Shown here in pieces: positions 56,109 through 63,682 of a stretch of 64,000 bases of DNA. A program made the translations under genes and the position numbers. Numbering within the stretch: position 1 is the first letter of the stretch; each line of letters opens with the position of its first letter. This DNA is from a virus: IMG/VR virus record IMGVR_UViG_3300009126_000274, positions 25,505-89,504 of that record; one strand, written 5' to 3'. The notes below the pieces were generated by a model. It saw nothing but the letters and a program-made list of their open reading frames with translations, had not been told where the DNA came from and did not search any database.

Positions 56109-56445
56109 TCTGTACGATTGCCCCATTTTCATTATCCTCATACACTTCTACTTGAGTAGCTCTATCAGGATAATATTCTTCTATATAATTTATAAGACTT
56201 TCTGCCATCATCTCACATGACTGGTAGTCTAGTTGTAATGTTCCAATATCATATTGCTTTTCTAATTCTCTTTTAAATAAAATGAATTCTACTTCTCTGT
56301 TGTCGTGCATGACTTCTAACGTAACATAGAAGTAAAAGATATGTCTGTGTGGATGTTGTAAAAACTCTACACCCGGTACATCTTTTGCATCAGGCCAACA
56401 ATGTATTCCTTCTTTCTGAAAACTAACTTTAATAAACTTCTTCAT
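56092..56445 (-). CDS. Divergent T-fold (QueD-like) protein paired with DpdA
   Basis: 117 residues. FLQHPHRHIFYFYVTLEV resembles the QueD HGHxYxVxVxxE strand; REVEFILFKREL resembles DFGxLKxxL; SCEMMAESLINYIEEYYP then VEVYEDNENGA resembles the PTxExxAxxI helix and C-terminal VxVxET. Key QueD catalytic residues (Cys and the downstream His-Asp) are not clearly kept, so a different reaction is likely. The ATG overlaps the dpdA stop (ATGA), so both are coupled. A second T-fold next to dpdA is unusual. Confidence 0.6.
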   Translation of the reverse strand: MKKFIKVSFQKEGIHCWPDAKDVPGVEFLQHPHRHIFYFYVTLEVMHDNREVEFILFKRELEKQYDIGTLQLDYQSCEMMAESLINYIEEYYPDRATQVEVYEDNENGAIVQNDLFN

Positions 56446-57710
56446 TCAAACATATCCTCCAAACTAACTGGCATTTCTTTAGCTACTGCCATTGACTTCA
56501 TCGCTCCACCTAAATATTGATTCGTTTCCCAAGCCATATAATCACTTTTACTTTTTACATTATAGAGATTCCTGAACTGTCCGTCAAGTTTCATCTTACC
56601 AGTAAACTTTAAAAGGTCCTCCTTGTTCAACATCATTTGTTCTAAGTGTTGCATGAAGTTTCTAATTGACATTAATATAAAAGCTGTTCTAACATAAAGC
56701 CACTTGTTCAAATTGCCGTATTTATCTTTAGCTTTTAAGCTAGGAGTATTTAATAACGTATGAAATTCGTCTAATTCTACGCCTAAATTGATCGTTTCCA
56801 TGCAGTTTTGATACATTTCGCGATATAAATTAGACATCTGCCTACTAAACTTAGTTGTACCCTCACCTTGATAGAAAAGACCTGTCTCAACCGCCCTGCT
56901 GTGTGTAGTAGAGTCATAAGATATTTCTACATTATCATATAAACCATTTTGTACAAAGACCAAGTAAGGAATAATACGTCTTATAGAACCTACTCCCAAT
57001 ATATGTAAGTGCATCTTATCTCGTGGCCACATCTTTGCTATTTCTGATGCAATAAATGATCTTTTAACATCTTCTAAAGGACCTGTTCCAAGAGCAGCTG
57101 CTCCCATTGCTACGCCACCGATCCTAGTGTGCCATTCACTTGGTATCTCATTCATTAAAGCTTCATACCATCTTAAATAGGTCTCTACATCGTTACCTTG
57201 TAAGATAATATATGGCTCACAGCTACTCTCTTCTTCATCAAATATTTCTAGTTGTCTTTTAACATTTTGGCCAGTTTTTTTAGCATAGTCTAAATAGTTT
57301 TCGTGATCAAAGATTCTGCCTTTAACATCGTTTCTTTCTGAACGGTCTCCTGTTAGTATTACAGGTATTTCATCAAAGCACATACCTACATTGGCTCCTT
57401 TAGCCTGATTCCTATATACTTTTTCTTTAAGTTCGTCTGTAATGTTCAATCCAAGTGTAACCATTTGAAGTCCACCTGAATCAGCATGGATACTATGTAC
57501 TGCATCGTGATATGGTTTAAATCTCTCACCAAAAGAATGTTCTGTATGTGCATTATAAAGTAATGAAAACTTATGACTGAATTGATCTTGTACTAATTTG
57601 TTTATTAGCATTGAAACAATACCAGTATTCGTATCATCAAGAGCAATATTAGGATTACTCAAACGCATGTAAGAGGTTCCTGATACTACATAATCTAAAG
57701 TATGTTTCAT
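56442..57710 (-). CDS. dpdA: DpdA-like tRNA-guanine transglycosylase homologue acting on DNA
   Basis: 422 residues from the ATG at 57710. HADSGGLQMV near residue 75 matches the TGT DSGGFQ base-binding loop with its Asp. GGVAMG near 198 and HILGVGS near 236 match the GGLxxG and MGVG strands. EISYDSTTHSRAVETG near 266 holds the nucleophile Asp (the FDC-xPTRxxRxG block). TGT family members swap guanine for 7-deazaguanines in tRNA, and phage DpdA versions do so in DNA. The start overlaps the stop of the micro membrane gene, supporting 57710 over a TTG 19 codons earlier. FolE, QueD and QueE neighbours confirm its pathway. Confidence 0.82.
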   Translation of the reverse strand: MKHTLDYVVSGTSYMRLSNPNIALDDTNTGIVSMLINKLVQDQFSHKFSLLYNAHTEHSFGERFKPYHDAVHSIHADSGGLQMVTLGLNITDELKEKVYRNQAKGANVGMCFDEIPVILTGDRSERNDVKGRIFDHENYLDYAKKTGQNVKRQLEIFDEEESSCEPYIILQGNDVETYLRWYEALMNEIPSEWHTRIGGVAMGAAALGTGPLEDVKRSFIASEIAKMWPRDKMHLHILGVGSIRRIIPYLVFVQNGLYDNVEISYDSTTHSRAVETGLFYQGEGTTKFSRQMSNLYREMYQNCMETINLGVELDEFHTLLNTPSLKAKDKYGNLNKWLYVRTAFILMSIRNFMQHLEQMMLNKEDLLKFTGKMKLDGQFRNLYNVKSKSDYMAWETNQYLGGAMKSMAVAKEMPVSLEDMFE

Positions 57711-57823
57711 GTTATCTGTGTATATAATGCGTACACCAAGAGCATTAGAATAATTGTCAAAGCCCAAAAGATATATTGTATTGGGAATGAAGTGTATAGT
57801 ATTTTGTTTATTAATTTTCTCAT
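57707..57823 (-). CDS. Micro membrane protein, 38 aa
   Basis: ATG at 57823 overlaps the exonuclease gene; one transmembrane helix (FWALTIILMLLVYALY) with a basic N-terminus. Its stop overlaps the dpdA ATG (ATGA), so it might gate dpdA translation. Function unknown. Confidence 0.55.
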   Translation of the reverse strand: MRKLINKILYTSFPIQYIFWALTIILMLLVYALYTQIT

Positions 57824-58347
57824 GTTTTTAATATCTCAATAAGTGTTTCTGCCTCAGCTTTAGCATCATCTAAAGCATTATGGTTATTTGATTTGGGTAA
57901 ACGTTTATCTAAAACATTCATTAAAGTTCTTAAACAATAAATATCCCAAAACTTCCAAGGGTATTTGTCCCTGGCATCTCTGTTAGCATTCCAACCAGAT
58001 AGTGTCATAGCGTTTTCCATTATAACAACATCAAAGTTGGCCCCTAGTCCCCAAATATTTCCTTCTTTAAAAAATGTAACGAATTTATCTATAGCTTCAT
58101 CTAAAGGTAAAGGGTCTACTGTTAGTGCCTGTCTTGCTTGCATGTCTTGTTCTGCCCACCACTCTACTGTTAGTGGATCTATATGTAGGCCTGCTTCTTT
58201 ACATGTCTTTGCATCTACATTCACATAAAACTCATCTACTATTTCTAAATTCTCAATAGCTACTGCACCAATTGATACAATAGCTGCATTGGATCTAGTA
58301 GAAAGTGTTTCTAAATCTAATACTACTTGTCTGCTATAAATGTCCAC
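57820..58347 (-). CDS. DEDDh-type 3'-5' exonuclease
   Basis: 175 residues. VVLDLETLSTRSNAAIVSIG gives Asp and Glu of motif I, GLGANFDVVIMENA motif II, and NHNALDDAKAEAETL motif III (His and Asp). It resembles RNase T/DexA exonucleases. T4 DexA is larger, so this may act on DNA or RNA. Overlaps folE by 14 nt. Confidence 0.88.
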   Translation of the reverse strand: MDIYSRQVVLDLETLSTRSNAAIVSIGAVAIENLEIVDEFYVNVDAKTCKEAGLHIDPLTVEWWAEQDMQARQALTVDPLPLDEAIDKFVTFFKEGNIWGLGANFDVVIMENAMTLSGWNANRDARDKYPWKFWDIYCLRTLMNVLDKRLPKSNNHNALDDAKAEAETLIEILKT

Positions 58348-59017
58348 CGTTCATCTCCTGCAACTTAATGTTGTCCATGAACTCCTCTTTTAATGAAGGA
58401 TTCGTTTTTAATTCACCTTTTAAAACTGTTGTCTGTGTGCTACTATTACTAGCTTTGATGCCTCTATTTTCACAACACCCATGTCTTGCCTTAATATAAA
58501 CACCTACCGCCTTAGACTTTGTAAGTTTCTCAATTCTGTATGCTATCATTTCACATAATTCTTCTTGTAAGTGACCTCGTGATGCTAAATGCTGTGCCAC
58601 TCTAGTATATTTAGACAGTCCAATTACTTCTTCTCCTGGCATACACGCCACATAACATACACCACTGACAGGTTGATGATGGTGTGAACACATACTCTTA
58701 ATATCCATTCTAACTACAATCAATTGATCATACTTTCCATCATTAGGAAATGCTGTTATCCTAGGATCGTTATCATATCTACCACCCATGATTTCTAATA
58801 TATACATTTTTGCTAAACGTCTAGCTGTGTCTATACTATTAGGATCATTTTGCCTATCAATAATTAATGTATCTAAAACACCTTCAAACTTTTCAGTCAG
58901 TTCATCTATTAAGTCTGACTTTTCAGTTGGACTAAGGTATTTTGATATGTTATCAGCTGCGTAATAGCGTTTACCGTCTACTTCCAGCCTCTGCCTTATT
59001 TTTTCACTTGTACTCAT
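58334..59017 (-). CDS. folE: GTP cyclohydrolase I
   Basis: 227 residues from the ATG at 59017 (GGGAGAAG just upstream). MCSHHHQPVSG with zinc Cys/His, GLSKYTRVAQ and RHGCCENRGI are present, matching the FolE zinc site (Cys, His, Cys) and the active-site region. It opens GTP to dihydroneopterin triphosphate, the first step of 7-deazaguanine and folate synthesis. Its own promoter lies inside the phosphoribosyltransferase gene. Confidence 0.9.
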   Translation of the reverse strand: MSTSEKIRQRLEVDGKRYYAADNISKYLSPTEKSDLIDELTEKFEGVLDTLIIDRQNDPNSIDTARRLAKMYILEIMGGRYDNDPRITAFPNDGKYDQLIVVRMDIKSMCSHHHQPVSGVCYVACMPGEEVIGLSKYTRVAQHLASRGHLQEELCEMIAYRIEKLTKSKAVGVYIKARHGCCENRGIKASNSSTQTTVLKGELKTNPSLKEEFMDNIKLQEMNGGHL

Positions 59018-59436
59018 TTCTTCTCCCATGGAAATACTAACCATCTACTATCATTATAGAGTCTTTCGCCTTCAAAGTCAATACCCATGTCACCCTTTTT
59101 GGAGTAAAGTACAGCCCATTGACTTTCTGGAAAGACATTTCTAATTTGTTTTATTGTTAAACCACTATCACATATATCATCTACAAATAAAATATCGTTT
59201 GGATCTTCTGTTGACATTAATGCTACTGATAGGGTATCTTTATTGTGGCCATCTCTAGTTTGCCATTGTAAAGGTTCAAAAGGAATGTCTAATGCCTGGG
59301 ATAATATAACTCCTGGAACAAGGCCGCCCCTGCTGATACCTACAATTTTTTTATAATTTCTCTCACTAATTCTTGCTGCTAAAAGGATACATATTTTGTG
59401 CATTTCCTTCCAACCTATATAAATTTTGTCTGTCAT
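59014..59436 (-). CDS. Purine phosphoribosyltransferase-like protein
   Basis: 140 residues. IVGISRGGLVPGVILSQALD is the N-terminal flexible-loop region, and ILFVDDICDSGLTIKQI is the PRPP-binding motif. Resembles xanthine-guanine or hypoxanthine phosphoribosyltransferases. It may recycle the guanine released when DpdA exchanges bases in DNA, an attractive but unproven link. Start ATG overlaps the preceding stop. Confidence 0.85.
   Translation of the reverse strand: MTDKIYIGWKEMHKICILLAARISERNYKKIVGISRGGLVPGVILSQALDIPFEPLQWQTRDGHNKDTLSVALMSTEDPNDILFVDDICDSGLTIKQIRNVFPESQWAVLYSKKGDMGIDFEGERLYNDSRWLVFPWEKK
59053..59081 (-). promoter_or_regulatory. Sigma70-like early promoter for folE/dpdA region
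   Basis: TTGACT, 17 bp, TATAAT on the minus strand, inside the phosphoribosyltransferase gene near its 3' end, 36 nt before the folE ATG. Near-perfect consensus. Confidence 0.78.
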
Positions 59437-59645
59437 TTTGTAAACCACATTCTAATAGCGAAAACTCTAATAATTGCAATACATGTAAAACAACCTGTTA
59501 ATAATATTGATACTGTAAAGGTTGATAAAGCTAATACATCAATAAAAAGATATAAAAGCATCACACTAATAGGCCAATTAATTACTAACCCTGTAAAAAC
59601 TGTAACCAACGATTCTTTAAGTGCTTGCTTCTGTCTCTTATTCAT
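59433..59645 (-). CDS. Small two-helix membrane protein, 70 aa
   Basis: Two transmembrane helices: TVFTGLVINWPISVMLLYLF and TVSILLTGCFTCIAIIRVFA, with a charged N-terminus. This small-protein type (LVxTVxGxVINW start) is widespread in phages and has no known function. Overlaps both neighbours by 4 nt. Confidence 0.65.
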   Translation of the reverse strand: MNKRQKQALKESLVTVFTGLVINWPISVMLLYLFIDVLALSTFTVSILLTGCFTCIAIIRVFAIRMWFTK

Positions 59646-59809
59646 AATTTAATTGCTAAAACCATTAGTATTGCTATCAATAAAATATTTGTTAAAAATA
59701 TTTCAAAAGCAAGTATTGTATGATACCATACCCATCTGCTTTGATAGATTTCACTTTCCGTTGTGCCTCCTGCCTTTTTATCCATCCATTCTAATAATTT
59801 ATTCTTCAT
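59642..59809 (-). CDS. Small membrane protein, 55 aa
   Basis: ATG at 59809, right after the queE stop. A charged N-terminal half (LLEWMDKKAGGTTESEIYQS) is followed by one transmembrane helix (LTNILLIAILMVLAIKL). Stop overlaps the next ATG. Function unknown. Confidence 0.55.
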   Translation of the reverse strand: MKNKLLEWMDKKAGGTTESEIYQSRWVWYHTILAFEIFLTNILLIAILMVLAIKL

Positions 59810-60688
59810 CTATGTGCCCCATGCGTTACCAAATAATGTTATGTGTAGTCTAGGGCTAAACTTATACCCTGTTTGCATACATGCTTCAGCAACATCTCTT
59901 TCTGTTAATGTTTGTTGTTCTAATGTAGCTCCTTCTGGCATACAATAAACAGCGTCTAACTTAACTCCTGCTTCTGTATATGCCTGAACAAACTCATCTA
60001 CTTCTTTAAAGTCATCCATATCTCTGACTACAAATTTATTATATAAATGACTGTTATAAACCTTCTGCATTCCTAATAAAACCTCTGGAACCAATGCATC
60101 AAACTGCTCTTCACCTGACAAACTTAATTTAGGTGATGTACTCCATGTCACATGTATATCCTCGCTTGTTTCATTAAAATAATCTATTAATTGTTGTTGT
60201 AAATCTTGTGTCCCGTTAGTTTCAAAAGTAACATTTTTTAAACCAACTCCTTTACACATCTCTAATAGGGCTGGCCAACACCTTTGCCAACCCAATAGAG
60301 GTTCTCCACCTGTTATGACTAAATGGATGTCGTTCGCCTCATCAAACCTGCCGTTAGGTAATAGTTTAACAATACGATCAAAAACTTCTTCTAGTGTCTC
60401 TGTTAATTGTAAATGTTTATATTTCATAGCCCAGCTCGCAGAACTATCACACCCTACAGGTGTAACAGGTAATTCTTCTATGGCTTTGTATGCTTCTGGG
60501 TGGTTTTTATCTGCCCTAGGATCTGTAAAGTATGGCATTTCCTCTACAGGTATTATGTTATCTCTTTCTTGTCCGAAACCTCTACATTCAAAGTTGCAAC
60601 CAAAGACTCGTAAGAATATACTAGGAACACCTACGAATCTTCCTTCACCTTGTATGCTATAAAATACTTCCGAATATCTAAGTTTCAT
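59810..60688 (-). CDS. queE: QueE-like 7-carboxy-7-deazaguanine synthase (radical SAM)
   Basis: 292 residues. SEVFYSIQGEGRFVGVPSIF is the QueE N-terminal signature, with C31 and C35 in CNFECRGFG. The third cluster Cys sits far off at C80 (VGCDSSASW), so the CxxxCxxC loop is widely split, as in a phage and proteobacterial QueE subgroup. ITGGEPLLGW and FETNGTQDL follow. It makes 7-carboxy-7-deazaguanine from 6-carboxytetrahydropterin. A promoter -10 lies 8 nt from its ATG. Confidence 0.9.
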   Translation of the reverse strand: MKLRYSEVFYSIQGEGRFVGVPSIFLRVFGCNFECRGFGQERDNIIPVEEMPYFTDPRADKNHPEAYKAIEELPVTPVGCDSSASWAMKYKHLQLTETLEEVFDRIVKLLPNGRFDEANDIHLVITGGEPLLGWQRCWPALLEMCKGVGLKNVTFETNGTQDLQQQLIDYFNETSEDIHVTWSTSPKLSLSGEEQFDALVPEVLLGMQKVYNSHLYNKFVVRDMDDFKEVDEFVQAYTEAGVKLDAVYCMPEGATLEQQTLTERDVAEACMQTGYKFSPRLHITLFGNAWGT

Positions 60689-60696
60689 TATGTGAT

Positions 60697-60726
60697 ATTA
60701 TATATGATCAAACAACCAATTGTCAA
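60697..60726 (-). promoter_or_regulatory. Sigma70-like early promoter for queE
   Basis: TTGACA, 18 bp, TATAAT on the minus strand; only 8 nt separate the -10 from the queE ATG, so the mRNA would be nearly leaderless. The -35 overlaps the gp55 stop (TAAGTAAT...). Confidence 0.72.
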
Positions 60727-61323
60727 TTACTTACTTGCCCGTTTTGCCTTTTCTTCTTCTTCCCTAATTTTTTTGTCTAAATATTTTGGACGACGTGGTG
60801 TAACCTTTTTACCTTCTTGGGCTTTATCTGCCTTTACATTGTCTGCTTCAAGCTGTTCAATAATTCCTCTCATATAACTAAGATATTCGTTGGAATGTTC
60901 TGAACCATCAGCGCCTTGTGCTAAAATTTGTTCTATATCTAGACTCTTAATGTATTTAAATTTAGTTTCCATTTGACGTTTCTCTTTTTGGATACGTCTA
61001 ATGAAAGCGTAGTATGTGATTTGTGTAAAGTACGCAAAAGGGTTTTTAGATTTAGCTGGATCAAAGTTGTCCATATATGTAAGACAATTTTCAATACCAT
61101 CTAGAATCATTTCATCTCTAAATGTGTAGTTTACAAAGTTTGATTTGAAGGCCAAGTGGTTTGCTATTTTAACAAAGCACTCACCTATATAGTTTGTGAC
61201 TTGTGGTTTTGGTTCCCCACATGCCTCAGCTTCTAATCTCTTTTCTCTATACGCGCTTATCTTTTCAAGGAATTCCTTGTTGTTTATATAGTGAGCCGAG
61301 TTAGGGTCTCTCCTTTTTGCCAT
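60727..61323 (-). CDS. 55: Late-transcription sigma factor (T4 gp55-like)
   Basis: 198 residues (T4 gp55 is 185). YTFRDEMILDGIENCLTYMD and NPFAYFTQITYYAFIRRIQKEK form a region-2-like helix set that binds the -10, and the C-terminus is very basic. It reads TATAAATA late boxes together with gp45. Such boxes are found through the window. Confidence 0.9.
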   Translation of the reverse strand: MAKRRDPNSAHYINNKEFLEKISAYREKRLEAEACGEPKPQVTNYIGECFVKIANHLAFKSNFVNYTFRDEMILDGIENCLTYMDNFDPAKSKNPFAYFTQITYYAFIRRIQKEKRQMETKFKYIKSLDIEQILAQGADGSEHSNEYLSYMRGIIEQLEADNVKADKAQEGKKVTPRRPKYLDKKIREEEEKAKRASK

Positions 61324-61332
61324 AATATACTC

Positions 61333-61743
61333 CTAATGTATTTTCTTTTCAAGAACAGCGTTAGCTAATTCCTCCAATAATTCTAAGTCTAATTCAGGTT
61401 CCTCTCTGGATTCTATAGGATCTTCTTCTATAAAGTCCCCTCTCCAGTCCGGTGTATTAAAATATATAGACTTAACCATTCTATAATAACCAGGAACAAA
61501 ATTTTCTTGTAAGTTTGCTACTGTAATAACATTTCTTTTTTCTATAGAAAATATTTGCTCTTCTGATACTGCTATCCATGGACGTAAATTAATAGACTCT
61601 CCCAATATACCTTGTGGTGTAGGCATAATTTGTGGTACTAGCTCTATAGGATGTTCTATATTCACTACGTCATCTCCATAACTAATTTTGCCAACAAGAG
61701 TTGATCCATCCATTAGTTTAACGATACTTATTTGTTCAGACAT
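61333..61743 (-). CDS. Sm-like protein with acidic C-terminal tail
   Basis: 136 residues. ISIVKLMDGSTLVGKISYGD resembles the LSm start (as at 34.3-34.6 kb), followed by beta strands and YYRMVKSIYFNTPDWRG. The last ~40 residues are acidic (SREEPELDLELLEELA). Possibly RNA-binding. It lies between uvsW and gp55, whose gene follows, and overlaps uvsW by 8 nt. Confidence 0.55.
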   Translation of the reverse strand: MSEQISIVKLMDGSTLVGKISYGDDVVNIEHPIELVPQIMPTPQGILGESINLRPWIAVSEEQIFSIEKRNVITVANLQENFVPGYYRMVKSIYFNTPDWRGDFIEEDPIESREEPELDLELLEELANAVLEKKIH

Positions 61744-63193
61744 TTATTTTAACCAATTTATAATTAAACCCTTCTTCGTTATAAAGTTTAATCCTTTCTA
61801 TTAAATGATTTAATGTATAGTTCTTGTGAGACTTCCATGATAAATCGTCTCCAATATCAAACAAGTTACATACAACCTTTTTGTCTCCTTTACGAAGTCC
61901 TCTACCTATTGACTGTAAGTTTCTAATTCTACTTTTGCTTGGTGAGGCAAAGACAATATTATGTAGGTTCCTTATATTTATACCCGTAGAAAATGTGCCA
62001 TATGAGGCAATTATAATTGCGTTTTCTTCTTTTTCTGTTAATGCTCTTATTTCTTCTCTAGTTTCTGTGTCAGTGCCTCCATGGACAAAGAACACAGAAC
62101 GATCTTCATCTTTTAGCATGTTGTATAACACCTGTCCATGCTTTTCTACGAACTGAAATAGTAATAATGTATTGCCGTCTTGTGCTTTGGTTAGGTTTTT
62201 AATAATTTCATTACGTTCAGGGTTAGTAACAAGCCAATCTATCTCTTCTTGATATGTTTTCTTTTTCATATCTTTCTTTTCAGCATCTTTATAATTTAAT
62301 GTACAACAAACAATTTTTAAGTTAGCTAATTGGTTATCATCCATTAATTTTTTAGTTGTAGTAACCTTATGTACTGGTCCAAATGTTCCTTCCAATACTA
62401 ATTTATGAGTCTTTGTGCCGTCTAGTGTACCCGTAGTCCCGATCCTATAGGGTGTGTTAGTACATTTATTCATTAAAGTTGTAAGGGATTTAGCCTTAAA
62501 TAAATGAGCCTCATCGCCATAGAATACATCAAAGTCTTTGAACCATGCTTTTGGATACTTGTATATTGATTGCCATGTACTAATAGTTATTGGCCATTCA
62601 TTAGTCTTATCTTTGCCACCATATATTCTATGACAGTTTTCTGAAACTTTCCACGGGTCTGCACTAGCATAGTCCTCAAAATCACCATACATCTGTTCTA
62701 CTAATGATGTTGTTGGTACTACAATAAGTTGCTTACGTCCTCTTGCTTGGTGATACCTTACAAGAGAATATATAATAAGAGACTTACCACTAGCAGTGGG
62801 AGAAAGAAGTAAAGATCTACCTTGTTTAATACAATGATCAACTGCGTCCCTCTGATAGTCCCTAATTTGAATCGCTTTTCCATTAGCATGTAACCTTAAT
62901 GAGTCTGTTAATAATTTTACGTCTGTTTGTTCGCCAATTTTATCTATGTCTAATTCTATATCATATTCTAATGTGTTGGCAAACTCTTTTAAGTAAGGTA
63001 GTAACCCTACATATAATTCCTTGGTGTATAAACTATATAGTCTTGCTTTACCGTCCCACATTCTGTTTCTATATAGTGGCATAAACCTAGCGCCTGGAAC
63101 ATCAAAAGTAAAGAAGTCACATATCTCTTGATCAGTACTCATGTCTGTATCTATTTTTAAATATACTGAATCCTTTTGTCTTACTTTTATCAA
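61736..63193 (-). CDS. uvsW: RNA-DNA and DNA helicase UvsW
   Basis: 485 residues (T4 UvsW is 502). An N-terminal domain starts IKVRQKDSVYLKID and contains RNRMWDGKARLY; then Walker A SPTASGKSLIIY near 133, DEAH-type FYGDEAHLFKA, SAT-like motif III as GTTGTLDGT, and QSIGRGLRKG motif VI. In T4 it remodels recombination intermediates and removes R-loops to end early replication. The start is TTG at 63193; homology reaches the first residues so I keep it. Its leader shares 20 nt with gp44. Confidence 0.93.
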   Translation of the reverse strand: MIKVRQKDSVYLKIDTDMSTDQEICDFFTFDVPGARFMPLYRNRMWDGKARLYSLYTKELYVGLLPYLKEFANTLEYDIELDIDKIGEQTDVKLLTDSLRLHANGKAIQIRDYQRDAVDHCIKQGRSLLLSPTASGKSLIIYSLVRYHQARGRKQLIVVPTTSLVEQMYGDFEDYASADPWKVSENCHRIYGGKDKTNEWPITISTWQSIYKYPKAWFKDFDVFYGDEAHLFKAKSLTTLMNKCTNTPYRIGTTGTLDGTKTHKLVLEGTFGPVHKVTTTKKLMDDNQLANLKIVCCTLNYKDAEKKDMKKKTYQEEIDWLVTNPERNEIIKNLTKAQDGNTLLLFQFVEKHGQVLYNMLKDEDRSVFFVHGGTDTETREEIRALTEKEENAIIIASYGTFSTGINIRNLHNIVFASPSKSRIRNLQSIGRGLRKGDKKVVCNLFDIGDDLSWKSHKNYTLNHLIERIKLYNEEGFNYKLVKINV

Positions 63194-63232
63194 AACTTTT
63201 TTTGCTCCAAAAAGGTCGTCATTTTTTTCTCA
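63194..63232 (-). promoter_or_regulatory. uvsW leader with the shared 20-nt block
   Basis: GAGAAAAAAATGACGACC, then TTTTGGAGCAAAAAAAGTTT (63212-63193), then TGATAAAA, between the uvsY stop and the uvsW TTG start. The 20 bases equal those ahead of gp44. Confidence 0.5.
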
Positions 63233-63676
63233 CTATAAAAGGCCGTTAGTAAACTTGGTCCATTCAATAGCGTTTTTAATATCGAAGGAACGGCTATTTA
63301 AGGACCTCATAACACCCTCTAATAGGGTTATACAAGTGTCTATATACTCTACTTTATCTGTTAATGTTATAACATCTGGATCTGTATCTAAGAAGTCATT
63401 CATTTGATTATTTAAAGGAGCATTGCCTAGGTACTGATCCCAACCAAACTCATTAAGTTCTTGTTGAGTCAATTCTCCTCGATAATATCTCCACTTGAGA
63501 CGTCTTAGGGTTAATAGGTTTGATTTGTTTTTTCGTAACTGTAATTTGAACGTGGATAACATACCTAAATACTTGGAATGTAGTTCTGGTATTTTAGTAG
63601 ACTCTTGACCCAGATTTAACTCATCAATTTTGCAGTCTTCCTGCCACATTTCTTGTATTTCATTTAATTTAATCAT
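63233..63676 (-). CDS. uvsY: Recombination mediator UvsY
   Basis: 147 residues (T4 UvsY is 137). IPELHSKYLGMLSTFKLQL then LRRLKWRYYRGELT and C-terminal LNSRSFDIKNAIEWTKFTNG match the T4 protein, which loads UvsX on gp32-coated DNA. The -10 of its promoter ends only 6 nt before the ATG, so the transcript may start at the AUG. Confidence 0.9.
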   Translation of the reverse strand: MIKLNEIQEMWQEDCKIDELNLGQESTKIPELHSKYLGMLSTFKLQLRKNKSNLLTLRRLKWRYYRGELTQQELNEFGWDQYLGNAPLNNQMNDFLDTDPDVITLTDKVEYIDTCITLLEGVMRSLNSRSFDIKNAIEWTKFTNGLL

Positions 63677-63682
63677 AACATA

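Noticed and set aside
57711-57767. A TTG start 19 codons upstream for dpdA
   Set aside because: That segment is the micro membrane gene in another frame; the ATG at 57710 overlaps its stop and fits the family start.
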